The position numbers and the translations under genes are program-made. Under the pieces are notes generated by a model that searched no databases, had not been told where the DNA came from, and saw only the letters and a program-made list of their open reading frames with translations. A stretch of DNA of 64,000 bases from Candidatus Tectimicrobiota bacterium (GTDB taxonomy: Bacteria > Tectomicrobia > Entotheonellia > Entotheonellales > Entotheonellaceae): assembly GCA_026005175.1 (NCBI GenBank), contig BPKO01000001.1, positions 1,054,001 to 1,118,000 on the forward strand, given 5' to 3'. Each line of letters opens with the position of its first letter. Positions within the stretch are counted from its first letter, which is position 1. Shown piece by piece: positions 36,862 to 47,956 of this stretch.

Positions 36862-38237
36862 ATGACAGCGGAGGCGGAAAAAAGCGCAGAGGAACCGTAC
36901 CGTGCCTGGTTCCAGTGCATTGCCGGCTGCACGGGCCAGTACAGTCTCAAGGAAATCATCTACCGCTGTCCGCGGTGCGGCAACTTGCTCGAAGTGCGCC
37001 ACGACCTCGAGCGGCTGCGGCGACACCCGCCGGAGTACTGGAAGCAGCTCTTTGACAGCCGTTTTCTGCGCAACCAGTGGCCCTACGGCAGCTCGGTGTG
37101 GGGCAAAAAAGAAATGGTCTGCCCCGACGTGGAAAACCACAACGTGGTCTCGACGTTTGAGGGCGGCACCAACCTCTTCTGGGCCGAGCGCTTGGGCCGC
37201 GCCATTGGCGTTCCCGACTTGTGGATCAAGCAGTGCGGCAACAGCCACACGGGGTCGTTCAAAGACCTGGGGATGACGGTGCTGGTGTCGATGGTGCGGC
37301 AGATGATTGCCGACGGGCAGGAGATCCGGCGGTGGCCTGCGCCTCTACCGGCGACACCTCGGCGTCGCTGGCGGCATACTGCGCCGTGGCTGGCATTCAG
37401 GCCATCGTCTTCTTGCCCCGCAACAAGGTATCGCTGGCGCAGCTCATCCAGCCCCTGGCCCACGGCGCGCTCACCCTGGCCCTGGATACCGACTTTGATG
37501 GCTGCATGGCCCTGGTGCAGGAGATGTGTGCCCGCCACAATATTTACCTTGCCAACTCGATGAACTCCCTGCGCCTGGAAGGACAAAAGACGGTCAGCAT
37601 CGAGATCGTGCAGCAGTTTGACTGGGAAGTGCCCGACTGGGTGATCATTCCCGGGGGCAACCTGGGCAACGTCAGCGCTCTGGGCAACGGCTTTCTCCTC
37701 ATGCGCGACTTGGGGATGATCTCCAAGCTGCCCCGCATTGCCTGCGCCCAGGCAGAGCGGGCCAATCCCCTTTACCTGAGCTACCTCAAGGGGTTTCGAG
37801 AGTTCCACCCCATCCAGGCCAAGCCTACCCTGGCCAGTGCCATCCAGATCGGCAACCCGGTGAGCGTGCAGAAGGCCATCCGCATTCTGAAGGAATTCGA
37901 CGGGGTCGTCGAGCAGGCCAGCGAGGACGAGCTGGCCAACGCCGCTGCCCGCGCCGACCTCACCGGGCTCTTCAACTGCCCCCACACCGGAGTGGCGCTG
38001 GCCGTGCTCTTCAAGCTTGTCGAGCGTGGCTACATCAAGCGGCACGACCGCGTGGTGGTCATCTCCACCGCCAACGGGCTGAAGTTCCCCGAATTCAAAA
38101 TCAAGTACCACGAGGCGCGGCTGGCCGACGTGACCCCGCGCTACCGCAATCGCCCCATCGAGCTTCCCGCCGACTATCACCGCGTGCGCGACGTGGTGCT
38201 GCGCGCCCTGGACGCGCGGGCGGCGTCGCTGCACTGA
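36862..38237 (+). CDS. thrC: threonine synthase (one frame shift)
   Basis: PLP enzyme converting O-phosphohomoserine to threonine. An N-terminal zinc-ribbon-like segment ([22 protein letters not shown]) is typical of one threonine synthase group. The PLP Lys is in [32 protein letters not shown] and [17 protein letters not shown] bind the cofactor phosphate. One G is missing at about 37333 (ATCCGGCGGTGG should give IRAVA). Adding it makes 458 aa, consistent with the family. No homoserine kinase or dehydrogenase gene is adjacent. Confidence 0.93.
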
Positions 38238-38248
38238 GGCGCGGCGCC

Positions 38249-39569
38249 TCAGTGCTGGTAGTACTCGATGCCCAGGTGGGTAATCTGTTCTTCGCCCATG
38301 AGGTAGCGCAGCGTGTTTTGCAGCTTGGTGTACTGCACGAAGAGGTCGTGCTCGGGATAGAGAAACGGGGCGCACATGGGGCTCTTGAAGTAAAACGACA
38401 GCCATTCCTGGATGCCGTATAGGCCGCTGCGCTGCGCCAGGTCGAGAAAGAGCACGAGGTCGAGCACGATGGGCGCGGCGAGGATGCTGTCGCGGCAGAG
38501 GAAGTTGATTTTGATCTGCATGGGGTAGTCGAGCCAGCCAAAAATGTCGATGTTGTCCCAGCCTTCCTTGTTGTCGCCGCGCGGCTTGTAGTAGTGGATG
38601 TGGACCTGGTGCTCGTAGTGGCCGTAGAGCTCCTCGTTGCGCTCCGGCTGCAGGATGTGGTCGAGGACGGAGAGCTTGCTGTGCTCCTTGGTGCGGAAGG
38701 AGCCGGGGTCATCGAGGACTTCCCCGTCGCGATTGCCCAGGATGTTGGTGGAAAACCAGCCGTGCAGCCCCAGCTGCCGCGCCTTGAGGCCGGGGGCGAC
38801 GATGGTCTTGAGCAGCGTTTGCCCGGTCTTGAAGTCCTTGCCGCACACCGGCACCCGCTGCTGCTCGGCCAGCTCGAGCAGCGCCGGAATGTCTACCGAG
38901 AGGTTAGGAGCCCCGTTGGCAAAGGGGACGCCGCAGCGCAACGCCGCATAGGCATAAATCATGCTGGGGGTAATGGCCGGATGGTCCTCGCGCAGCCCCT
39001 GCTCAAAGCGGTGCAAAGTCTTGTGGACGTCCTCGAGCGCCATGAACACTTCCGTGCTGCCGCACCACACCATCACCATGCGGCTGAGGCCATGGCGCTG
39101 CTGGAACGCGGCAATGTCGGCCATCAGCTGCTCGGCCAGGTCGTACTTGTTGGCCCCCTGCTTGACGTGCGGGCCCGCACAGGCGGCGCACGTAGCGCTG
39201 GTCAAAGACCGCTTTCCACGGCACGATGGCTTCTAGCTCGGCGCGCACTTGCTGCAGCCGCGCCGGCTCGATGACGCCGGCGTGCAAGGCCGCTTCGTAG
39301 CAGTTGTCGGGGAAGATGTCCCAGCAGCCAAAGACCAAGTCCTCGAGGGCGGCCAAGGGAACGAAGTCCTTGATGCGCGGGATGTTGTGTTCGGTGCGCT
39401 TGCCCAGACGGATGGTGCCGTACTGGGTGAGGGAGCCAATGGGGCGCCCCAGCCCTTTCTTGATCAGTTCGACGCCGGCAATCAGCGTGGTGCTGACGGC
39501 GCCCATGCCGGGAAGCAGCACCCCGAGCTTTCCCGTGGCAGGCGCAATGGTCACCTTTGGCTGTCCCAT
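38249..39569 (-). CDS. ino1: inositol-3-phosphate synthase (one frame shift)
   Basis: Converts glucose 6-phosphate to 1L-myo-inositol 1-phosphate with bound NAD+. Landmarks are GVLLPGMGAVSTTLIAG (NAD loop), ITPSMIYAYAALRCGVPFANG, VCGKDFKTGQTLLKTIVAPG and FRTKEHSKLSVLDHIL (active-site Lys residues). The N-terminal 130 residues are in another frame; an extra C in GGGCCCGC near 39172 explains it and correction gives 439 aa. The ATG at 39569 follows AAAGGAGG. It converges with threonine synthase and diverges from the acyl-CoA dehydrogenase gene. It could supply inositol for lipids or solutes. Confidence 0.93.
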
Positions 39570-39722
39570 AGGACCTCCTTTGGTCGCAGTTGGCGCACGA
39601 GAGGTGGCAGGTGCAAGCGCGTGCCCCACAGCATACCCGTCGGCCGCGCCCGTTGCAAGGGGGGGGGCCGCGGCGCGGTGCAGTATAATGGAAGCACGCC
39701 CCCCGTGTGAAAGGAGAATGGC

Positions 39723-40880
39723 ATGGATTTTACCCTCAGCGAAGCCCAGCAGCAGCTGCAAGCCACCCTGCGCCGCTTTGTCGAGCGCGAGGTGCTTCCC
39801 GTGGTCAGCGAGTACGAGCACGCCGACGCCTATCCCGAGCCCATCGTCGAGCAGATGGCCCGCATGGGCCTCTTTGGCTGCATTCTGCCTACCGCGTACG
39901 GGGGCATGGGGCTTGACTACGTCAGCTATGCCATCATCTGCGAGGAGCTCTCCCGGGGCTGGATGAGCCTGGCGGGGATCCTCAACTCGCACCTGATGAC
40001 GGCCCTCATGATTTGCTGGTACGGCACCGAGGCCCAAAAGCAAGCCTACGTGCCGGCTTTTGCCCGCGGCGAGCGGCGCGGCGGGCTGATGCTCACCGAG
40101 GGCCGAGGCGGGCTCAGACGCTGCCGCCCTGCGCACCACGGCGGTGCTTGAGGGCGACGCCTACGTGATCAACGGCACCAAGATGTTCGTGACCAACGCC
40201 GAGCGCGGCAACACCTTTATGCTGCTGGCCAAAACCGACCCCACGGCACGGCCCCCGCACCGGGGCATCAGCGCCTTTGTGGTGGAAAAGGGACGCCCGG
40301 GGCTGCGCGTGGGCCGGCGTATCAAGAAGCTCGGCTACAAGGGGCTGCGCACCTGTGAGGTGGTCTTCGAGGACTACCTCGCGCCGCGCGACGCGCTGAT
40401 CGGCGAGCCAGGACAGGGGTTCAAGTACGTGCTGGCAGCCCTGGAAGTGGGACGCATCAACATTGCGGCACGCGCCGTCGGCATGGCACGTGCCGCCTTT
40501 GAGGACTCTATCCGCTATGCCCAGCAGCGGGTGCAGTTCGGACAGCCCATCGCCAACTTCCAGGCCATCCAGTTCAAACTGGCCGACATGGCCACCAACA
40601 TCGCGGCCGCGCGCCTGCTCACTTACCAGGCGGCGGCCAAGAAAGACCGCGGCGAACGCTGCGACCTAGAGGCAGGAATGGCCAAGCTCTTTGCCAGCGA
40701 GATCTGCGAGAAAGCCGGCTTCCGAAGGCATCCAGATTCCACGGCGGCTACGGCTATACTGAGGACTTTGCCGTGGAGCGCTACTACCGCGACGCCAAGC
40801 TCCTCACCGTAGGCGAAGGCACTAACGAGATCCAGCGCCTGGTCATCGCCCGCCGCCTGCTGGAGCTCTACCGCCTCTGA
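39723..40880 (+). CDS. acyl-CoA dehydrogenase (three frame shifts)
   Basis: Second acyl-CoA dehydrogenase, about 384 aa after correction. N-terminus [39 protein letters not shown] motif LMLTEAEAG region (broken at about 40102 by an extra G); [21 protein letters not shown]. The catalytic Glu is in [15 protein letters not shown] near the end, in the third frame after shifts at about 40727 and 40744. Three insertions cancel in length, so the 1158-base span remains a multiple of three. AAAGGAGAATGGC precedes the ATG; a TATAAT lies at 39684-39689 but no good -35 is seen. Confidence 0.9.
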
Positions 40881-40886
40881 GGCCGC

Positions 40887-42837
40887 CTAGCTCGCCTCTT
40901 CGCGGCGCGGATAGGGGCGGTGGCCGCCGTTGGACCCCGAGGAGCGACGCCGCCACCAGGGGCGGAATGCGCCGCGTCAGCCGGCCCACCGCGTTTTTGC
41001 TCCGAACGCGGCGGCTCAGGGCTCTCCGGGGGCTCCTGGCGGCCACCAGCTCAAAGGGCCGCGACGCCGCCAGCAGGCGCCAGAAGACGCGGCCGCGCGC
41101 CGTGGCGAAGGGCACCTCGGGCGCTTCCGGTACCGGAGCAGCCGGCACTGCCACGGGGGCAGCGGCCGGCACCGCTTCGCCAGCGCTGGCCGCCTGGCCG
41201 TTGGGGGGGGCCTCCACACCAATGGGCCACCGTGGGCTTGGCTTCCTCGCTGGCGTTGTCCGCAGCGGCCGCTGGCGCCTCGGCGGGTTGCTCGCGCTTG
41301 GCGGCCGTCGGCGCTTCGGCAGGCGGCTCGCGCCTGGTGGCTTCGCGGCGCACGAACTCGATTTCGAACTCGTTTTGCCGTGCCGTCGGGTTGCCCTGAA
41401 GGTGGATGGTGATCCCGTAGTCTTCCTCGAGGCGGGCAAGCTCCTTGCGCTTCTGGTTGAGCAAGTAGCTGGCCACCTCCATGGGCAGCACGGCGCGCAC
41501 CGCCGCCAGCGTCTCCTTGGCCGCCTCGGCGCGGATGCGCCGCAGCACCTGCAAGGCGAGCGAAATGGTCGACTTCACCATGCCGGTGCCGTCGCAATGA
41601 GGGCACTTGAGGTAGTTGCCCCTCGAGGATGGTGGGCTTGAGGCGCTGCCGCGACAGCTCCATGAGGCCAAAACTGCGAGATGCGCGACACCTGCGTGCG
41701 GGCTTTGTCGCGCTTGAGGGCCCTGCTTCATCGTCTTTTCGACTTCCTGAATGTGCTTGAGGTTGCGCATGTCGATGAAGTCGATCACCACCAGGCCCCC
41801 CAAGTCGCGCAGGCGCAGGCTGGCGGGCGATTTCTTGCGCCGCTTCCAAGTTGGTTTTGAACGCCGTCTCTTCGATGCTCTTTTCCCGCGTGGCACGCCC
41901 GGAGTTGACGTCGATGGCCACCAGGGCCTCGGTGGGGTCGATAAACGATGGAGCCGCCCGACTTGAGTTCCACTTTGTGGCTGTAAATGGCCTCGATCTG
42001 GTCCTCGAGCTGGTACTTGGTAAAGAGCGGCTTTTTGTCGCGGTAGAGACTTGACGCGGTTCTGATAGCGCGGCATCACCGCTTGGAAGAAGTCGCGCGC
42101 CCGCCGGTAGACGTCGCGGTTGTCGATCAGCACTTCCTGGATGTCTGGGGTAAAGTAATCGCGAATAGAGCGAATGACCAGATCGTGCTCCTGGTATAAT
42201 GAGGGGCCGGCGCCGGCAGCTGCTGGCTCTTTTCCTGGATGCTGGCCCACAGCCGCAGCAGGTAAGTGAGATCGCGCTGCAGCTCCGCCTTGGTGCGGTT
42301 GAGGCCGGCGGTTGCGCACGATGACGCCCATGCCCTGGGGCACGTTGAGCTGGGCGACAATCTCCTTGAGCTTGCGCCGCTCCTCCTCGTCCTCGATTTT
42401 GCGCGAGATGCCGCCGGCGGTGTCGGAAATGGGCATGAGCACCAAGTAGCGCCCGGGCAGGGTAATGTAAGTGCTCAGGCTCGCCCCCCTTGGTGCCGGT
42501 CTCTTCCCTTGACCACCTGCACCATGATTTTGTGGTTGCGCTTGAGGGACGTCCCTGGATGCGGGGGCGCCGCTCGCCGTTGTGGCCTTCGCCGGTGGCA
42601 TAGCAGCTGGGATGGATTTCGCCCATGGGCAGGAAGCCGTGGCGCTTGCCGCCGTAGTCGACAAACGCCGCTTGCAGGCTGGGCTCGACTTTGACCACCA
42701 CCCCGTTGTAGATGTTGCCGCGGATCTGCTCCTTGATCGCGGTTTCAATGGTAAATTCTTCGAGAACGCCGTCTTCTACAATGGCAACACGGCTTTTCTT
42801 CCTCGTCTGCGACGTTGATGAGCATCTTCTTCTGCAT
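40887..42837 (-). CDS. rne: ribonuclease E/G (about a dozen frame shifts)
   Basis: Endoribonuclease E/G for mRNA decay and rRNA processing. The S1 domain (GNIYNGVVVKVEPSLQAAFVDYGG, HGFLPMGEI) is N-terminal; the catalytic Asp residues lie in LVAIDVNSGR and VVIDFIDMRN, and the zinc-link LKCPHCDGTGMV joins dimers. The C-terminal 150 residues are Pro/Ala-rich without clear domain. The gene is spread over three frames with single extra bases, e.g. near 41618, 41671, 41720, 41819, 41945 and 42049, about 50-130 bases apart. Start is the ATG of MQKKMLINV at 42837; the end HRPYPRREEAS stops at 40887. I consider the indels errors, but a decaying gene is not excluded. Confidence 0.85.
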
Positions 42838-42971
42838 CGTGTGGACCTTCGCTGGAAAAACCGGTTACGCTTGCTGACTGGTTGGTTGTTCGTCATCGGG
42901 TGGACCCTGAAGGGCGACCGGTGGCATGCAGGAAAAGGGTGCGTGACCCCCTCTGCCGGCGAGGGTTCTGC

Positions 42972-43451
42972 CTAAGTGTAGCATTTTTCAGCCTCTTCTG
43001 CCAGGAAACGTCGCCGGCGGGGGCCGTCCGCTGGCCCCCCGGCTTCCAGGGGCTGGGCGTACTCGATGAGGACGCCGTGGCTGGCGCGCGGGTGCAAGAA
43101 GCAAGATGAGGGCCGGCCAGCCCCAGGCGGGGGCCCGCTGGTCGATGAGGGGCAAGCCGCGGGCGCGTGCCGCCGCCAGCGCCTGCTCGATGTCGTCGGT
43201 TGCCAGGCAGAGGTGGTGCAAGCCCTTCGCCGCGGCGGGGCGAGGAAAGCGGGCCACCCCGGTGTCGGGCGCGATGGGTTCTAAAAAGCTCGATTTCGCT
43301 CTCGCCGACGGTGAGCAGCGCCGCCCCGCACGCCTTGGTCCTGCACGACGGCTTCTTTGTGCACGGCAAGGCCAAGCGTGTCGCGGTAAAATGCATAGGC
43401 GGCTTCCAGGTTGCGCACCACGATGCCGACGTGGTGAATTTTGGTGAACAT
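42972..43451 (-). CDS. methylmalonyl-CoA epimerase-like VOC protein (several frame shifts)
   Basis: Glyoxalase/VOC-fold metalloenzyme, probably methylmalonyl-CoA epimerase, of about 159 aa. Reading across frames gives MFTKIHHVGIVVRNLEAAYA (metal His), FYRDTLGLAVHKE, LLTVGESEIELF, GLHHLCLATDDIEQALAAAR (second His) and HGVLIEYAQPLEA (metal Glu). At least four single-base shifts interrupt it. The next gene leftwards is RNase E/G, whose region has the same density of shifts. It is divergent from thioredoxin reductase. Confidence 0.78.
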
Positions 43452-43494
43452 GGCGCGTTCCTTCTGGCATGACCGTCGGCGCGTTGCCTAAAGA

Positions 43495-43523
43495 GTTGTA
43501 GCACGCGGCGAGGCGGGGAGCAA
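43495..43523 (-). promoter_or_regulatory. candidate promoter for the VOC-protein gene
   Basis: On the minus strand TTGCTC (43518-43523) and TACAAC (43495-43500) are separated by 17 bases, placing the start of transcription about 35 bases before the ATG at 43451. Confidence 0.5.
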
Positions 43524-43564
43524 TGGCGAATTCGCCTCGCCTACCCCAAAAAGAGGAGACGAGC

Positions 43565-44512
43565 ATGCCGCAGCGTGAGGCGTACAAAGTGATCATCGTC
43601 GGTTCGGGACCGGCGGGGCTGACCGCCGCCATCTATGCCGCGCGGGCCAATCTGGCGCCGCTGGTGATCGAGGGCAGCCAGCCCGGGGGCCAGCTCACCT
43701 TGACCACGCTGGTGGAAAACTACCCCGGCTTTGTCGACGGCATCCAGGGGCCCGAGCTGATGGAAGCCTTCCGCAAACAGGCCGCCCGCTTTGGCGCCGA
43801 ATTCTACACCGACGACGTCACCGGCGTCGACTTGCAGCAGCGGCCTTTCCGCCTCCAGGCCGGCCCCCTCACCCTGCAAGCCACCGCCCTCATCGTTGCC
43901 ACCGGCGCCTCTGCCCGCCTCCTGGGCCTGGAAGCCGAAAAGCGCCTCATGGGCTACGGCGTGTCGACGTGCGCCACTTGCGATGGCTTTTTCTTCCGTG
44001 ACAAGGAAGTGGTGGTGGTGGGCGGCGGCGACTCGGCCATGGAAGAGGCGCTCTTCCTGACCCGCTTTGCTACCAAAGTAACGGTGATTCACCGGCGCGA
44101 CCGCCTGCGGGCCTCGAAGATCCTGCAAGAGCGTGCCTTTGCCAACCCCAAAATTGCCTTTCTCTGGGACACGATCGTGGTCGACATCCTGGGCGAGCCC
44201 GGCCCCGGCAAAGGGGTCACCGCGGTGCGGCTGCAGCACGTCAAGCGCGGCGACACCTGGGAGCTGCCCACCGCCGGCGTCTTTTTGGCCATCGGCCACG
44301 AGCCCAACACGGCACTCTTCCGCGGCCAGCTCGAGCTCGACGCCCAAGGCTATATCCGCACCCGCCCCGGCTCTACCGCCACCAGCGTGGAAGGGGTCTT
44401 TGCCGCCGGCGACGTCGCCGACCGCGTCTACCGCCAGGCGGTGACCGCCGCCGGCAGCGGCTGCATGGCCGCCATCGATGCCGAACGCTGGCTGGAAGCC
44501 CAAGGGGCCTAG
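43565..44512 (+). CDS. trxB: thioredoxin reductase
   Basis: NADPH-dependent flavoenzyme reducing thioredoxin. The FAD loop is [19 protein letters not shown], the redox-active disulfide is in [11 protein letters not shown], the NADPH loop is [17 protein letters not shown] followed by [10 protein letters not shown], and the second FAD motif is [29 protein letters not shown]. It is 315 aa, the normal length, from the ATG at 43565 after AGAGGAGACGAGC. No thioredoxin gene is adjacent. Confidence 0.95.
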   Translation: MPQREAYKVIIVGSGPAGLTAAIYAARANLAPLVIEGSQPGGQLTLTTLVENYPGFVDGIQGPELMEAFRKQAARFGAEFYTDDVTGVDLQQRPFRLQAGPLTLQATALIVATGASARLLGLEAEKRLMGYGVSTCATCDGFFFRDKEVVVVGGGDSAMEEALFLTRFATKVTVIHRRDRLRASKILQERAFANPKIAFLWDTIVVDILGEPGPGKGVTAVRLQHVKRGDTWELPTAGVFLAIGHEPNTALFRGQLELDAQGYIRTRPGSTATSVEGVFAAGDVADRVYRQAVTAAGSGCMAAIDAERWLEAQGA

Positions 44513-45588
44513 CCGATATACCCCCGGTGCACCAGGAACTCGGCGGCCAGCACCGCGCCCTTGGCGGCGCCCATCTTGGTGTTGTGCGACAGCACCACGT
44601 ACTGCACGCCGCGCTCAAAGGCGGTGTCGGCGCGCAGCCGCCCCACCACCGTGGCCATGCCGTCGTCGCAGTCGCGGTCAAGCCGCGGCTGCGGCCGGAA
44701 GGGATCGTCGTGCACGACGATGAACTGCCGCGGCGACGAGGGCAGCCCCAGCCGCACGAAGTCCTCGCCAAAGCGGGCAAACGCCTCGCGCACCGCGGCA
44801 AGCGGAGCCGGCTGCTGGGTGAGCGCCAGCACGCTTTCGGTGTGGCCGTCGAGCACCGGCACGCGGGTACAGGTGGCGCTGATGCGCAGCGGCGCCGGCT
44901 CGAGGCCGGCCGCGCTGCAGCGGCCGAGGATCTTGCAAGTCTCGCGCCGCACTTTCTCCTCTTCGTTGGGAATATAGGGAATCAGGTTGTCGAGAAGGTC
45001 GAGCGCCAGCACCCCGCCGCGCCGCCCGGCTCCGGAGACCGCCTGCATGGAGGTCATGACCACCGCCTCGAGGCCAAAGTGCCGCTGCAGGGGCGCCAGG
45101 GTGATCACCAGCCCCACGGTGGTGCAGTTGGGGTTAGGGGCGATGAAGCCGCGCCAGCCGCGCTGCCGCCGCTGCACGTCAAGGAGCTGCACGTGCTCGG
45201 GGTTGACCCCGGGCACCAAGATGGGCACGTCGTCGTCGTAGCGAAAGGCCGAGGCGGTGCTGATCACGGCGCAGTGCTTGGCGTATTGCGGCTCTAGCAC
45301 GCGGGCTGCCTCGGCGTCGACGCCCGAAAAAACCACGTCAAAGCGCGAAGCATCAAGGTCCTCGGCCGCTTCTACGGGCAAGTCCCACAGGCTCGCCTCG
45401 GGCTCGGGGCCGGCGTACCACTGCCGCGCCCCGCTTGCCGGGTCGCGCAGGGCCTCGCCGTAGGTCTGCCCGGCGGCGCGGCGCGAGGCGGCCAGGGCCT
45501 CGATGCGAAACCAGGGGTGGTGCTGCAGGGCCAGCACGAACTGCTGCCCGACCAGGCCGGTGGCTCCAACAATGGCGGCTTTCAACAT
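44509..45588 (-). CDS. asd: aspartate-semialdehyde dehydrogenase (catalytically complete)
   Basis: NADPH-dependent reduction of aspartyl phosphate to the semialdehyde, shared by Lys, Met and Thr synthesis. [13 protein letters not shown] binds the cofactor, [20 protein letters not shown] carries the catalytic Cys, [11 protein letters not shown] follows, and [20 protein letters not shown] has the substrate Arg and catalytic His. The pattern is closer to the archaeal/fungal type than to E. coli Asd. It is 359 aa from the ATG at 45588. This contrasts with the Usg-like paralogue at 2948-3958, which lacks these residues. It converges with trxB, the stop codons overlapping. Confidence 0.94.
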   Translation of the reverse strand: MLKAAIVGATGLVGQQFVLALQHHPWFRIEALAASRRAAGQTYGEALRDPASGARQWYAGPEPEASLWDLPVEAAEDLDASRFDVVFSGVDAEAARVLEPQYAKHCAVISTASAFRYDDDVPILVPGVNPEHVQLLDVQRRQRGWRGFIAPNPNCTTVGLVITLAPLQRHFGLEAVVMTSMQAVSGAGRRGGVLALDLLDNLIPYIPNEEEKVRRETCKILGRCSAAGLEPAPLRISATCTRVPVLDGHTESVLALTQQPAPLAAVREAFARFGEDFVRLGLPSSPRQFIVVHDDPFRPQPRLDRDCDDGMATVVGRLRADTAFERGVQYVVLSHNTKMGAAKGAVLAAEFLVHRGYIG

Positions 45589-45647
45589 CGGTGCCTCATT
45601 CCTCTGCTGCGGTCCGTTCCTGCCCGGGGATTGTACCAGAAAGTCCC

Positions 45648-45676
45648 TTGCCTTGCCGCGGGGCCTCTGGCACAAT
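45648..45676 (+). promoter_or_regulatory. candidate promoter for the aldehyde:ferredoxin oxidoreductase gene
   Basis: TTGCCT at 45648-45653 and CACAAT at 45671-45676, spacer 17; the start codon is at 45714. Confidence 0.5.
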
Positions 45677-45713
45677 GGCAGTCAGGCTTGAGTTTGCAGC
45701 ACGGAGGAACGCC

Positions 45714-47560
45714 ATGCACGGCTACGGAGGGCGCATTCTGCACGTGGACCTCAGCCGCGGCACGTACACGATTACCGCCTTTGACGAGGCCTTTGCCCAG
45801 ACGTTCCTGGGCGGCAACGGCTTTGCCATCCGCCTTCTTTACGAGCACGTGCCGCCGGGCACCGATCCCCTGTCGCCGCAAAACATGATTGTCTTTGCCG
45901 TGGGCCCCCTCACCGACACCCCGGTGCCGGGTGCCACGCGCTGCTGTGCCGCCACCAAGTCGCCTTTGACCGGCCTTTTCTGCGACAGCACCTTCGGGGG
46001 CATGTTTGCCGCCATGCAGAAGCGCACCGGCTTTGATGCCATCGCCATCCGCGGCCGGGCACCGCAGCCCGTGTACTTGCTGGTGCACGAAGAGGGGGCG
46101 GTCCTCAAGCCGGCCGATGACTTGTGGGGCCGCTTCACGCGCGACACCAACCAGGCCATCCGCCAGCGCGAGGGCGAGGAGGTGGAAGTGCTGGCCATCG
46201 GCCCGGCGGGCGAGAACCGGGTGCGCTTTGCCTGCGCCGTGCACACCTGGGAGCGCAGCCGCGACGGCGTGGCCGGCCGCGGCGGCCTGGGGGCGGTGAT
46301 GGGCGCCAAAAACCTCAAAGCCGTGGCCGTGCGCGGCACGCGCAAAACCACCGTAGCCGACCCCGAAGCCCTCAAGGCGCTGCTTGCCGAGGTGCGCGAG
46401 CCGATGAAAGTGGGCACCGCCGCCCTCAAGGAATTCGGCACCACCGTGCTGGTCACCCTCATCAATCGCATTGGGGCCCTGGGCACCCGCAACCTGCAGA
46501 GCGAGGTTTACCCCCAGGCGGAGGCCATCTCAGGGGAGGCGTTTAAAGCGGACTTCTTCGTGAAAGACACCACCTGCTTCAAGTGCCCGGTGGCCTGCGG
46601 TAAGGATTTCCACGTGCGCGAGGGGGAGTACGCCGGCACCGCCTGGAAGATGCCAGAGTACGAGACGATCTACGCCTTTGGCTCCATGCTCGACAACCCG
46701 CACCGTGCCTCTATCGTCAAGGCCAACGAGCTGTGCGATCAGCTGGGCATGGACACCATCAGCCTGGGCGTCACCCTGGCCCTTTGCCTGCGAGTGCGCG
46801 GAGCGCGGCCTGCTCTCTCCGGCACAGACGGGGGTGCCCTTGCGCTTTGGCGACTACCACACCATGCTGGCGCTCATCGAAGCCACCGCCTACCGCCGCG
46901 GCTTTGGCGCCCTCTTGGCCGAGGGTTCGGTGCGGCTGGCAGCGCAGCTGGGCCCCGCAAGCGCACAAGTACCTCTACGCCGTCAAAGGCCTCGAGCTGC
47001 CCGCCCACTCTGCCCGTGTCCTCAAAGGCATGAGCATCGGCTACGCCACCGCCACCCGCGGCGGCAGCCACCACGATACCCGCCCCACCTTGCAGTACGC
47101 CACCGAGCACGACAATACCACGCCAGAGGGCAAGCCGGAGTTTGCCGTACGCAACCAGCACTTTACTGCCGTGGGTGACTCCCTGGTGCAGTGCCGCTTT
47201 GTGAGCGAGCGCGGCTTTGGCGGCATGCTCAACGACCACTACCCGCGCCTGATCAACGCCGTCACCGGCTGGCAGCTCTCCCTTGCGGAAGTGGAGCGCA
47301 TCGGCGAGCGCATCTGGAACCTCGAGCGCGCCTTCAACGTGCGCGAAGGGGTGCGCCGTGCCCAGGACGTGCTGCCTTACCGGGTGATGCACGAGCCGGT
47401 GCCCGAAGGGCTGCACAAAGGCATGTACTGCCCGCCGGAGGAACTCGACGCCATGCTCGATGCGTACTATGCCCTGCGCGGCTGGCGTCCCGACGGCGTG
47501 CCCACGGCGGCCAAGCTCGCCGAGCTGGGCCTGGCCTCCCTGGTAGGAACGCTGCCCTGA
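45714..47560 (+). CDS. aldehyde:ferredoxin oxidoreductase family tungstoprotein (two frame shifts)
   Basis: Oxidises aldehydes (or reduces acids) with ferredoxin using a tungsten-bispyranopterin and a 4Fe-4S cluster. The N-terminus GYGGRILHVDLSRGTY, FLGGNGFAIRLLYEHV and GRGGLGAVMGAKNLKA are pterin-binding; the cluster Cys residues are in CFKCPVACGKD and GDSLVQCRF. Extra C bases near 46780 and 46957 shift the frame; removing both leaves 614 aa, the family size. GGAGGAACGCC precedes the ATG. The MoaD-like gene begins 3 bases after its stop, so the two are one operon. Substrate unknown. Confidence 0.93.
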
Positions 47561-47562
47561 GC

Positions 47563-47955
47563 GTGCGCCTTACCATCACCACGCGGCTTTTTGGCCTGCC
47601 CGGCGGGCAGCAGCAGTGGCAGACGCAAGTGGTGCTGCCCGCCCCCACGGTGACGGTGCGCGAGCTCATCGCCTGCAAGATCCGGCAGGAAGTCGCTGAT
47701 TACGCCGCCGGGCGGCGCCCGGCCCTCAGTGGCGAGTACCTGCCGCCCGAGGCGCTGCTGCGCGCCGTCGCTGCCGGCGGCTATCGCCCCGGCGCTGTGG
47801 AGGAAGAAGTGGCGCGCGCGCAGGACGCCTTTGCCCGGCGGGCGTTCATGGTGGTGGTCGACGAGCGGCGGGTAGACGACGCCGATGCCCGCCTCACCCT
47901 GAGCCCTGCCTCGCGGGTGGAGTTCATCAAGATCCTGCCCCTGGTGGGCGGCTAG
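47563..47955 (+). CDS. MoaD/ThiS-like beta-grasp protein with C-terminal Gly-Gly and a central insert
   Basis: 130-aa protein beginning with GTG. The first 30 residues (LTITTRLFGL, VVLPAPTVTVRELIACKI) and the last 45 (FMVVVDERRVDDADARLTL, EFIKILPLVGG) resemble the strands of MoaD/ThiS sulfur carriers, whose C-terminal Gly-Gly is adenylated and thiocarboxylated. Between them is an insert of about 50 residues (about 39-90) not found in ordinary MoaD. Its position directly after the tungsten aldehyde oxidoreductase suggests a pterin-cofactor role. Family membership is from pattern, not alignment. Confidence 0.75.
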   Translation: MRLTITTRLFGLPGGQQQWQTQVVLPAPTVTVRELIACKIRQEVADYAAGRRPALSGEYLPPEALLRAVAAGGYRPGAVEEEVARAQDAFARRAFMVVVDERRVDDADARLTLSPASRVEFIKILPLVGG

Positions 47956-47956
47956 C

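Noticed and set aside
39653-39689. TTGCAA and TATAAT as a promoter for the second acyl-CoA dehydrogenase
   Set aside because: The boxes are 25 bases apart, too far for a sigma70 promoter; only the -10-like element is plausible.
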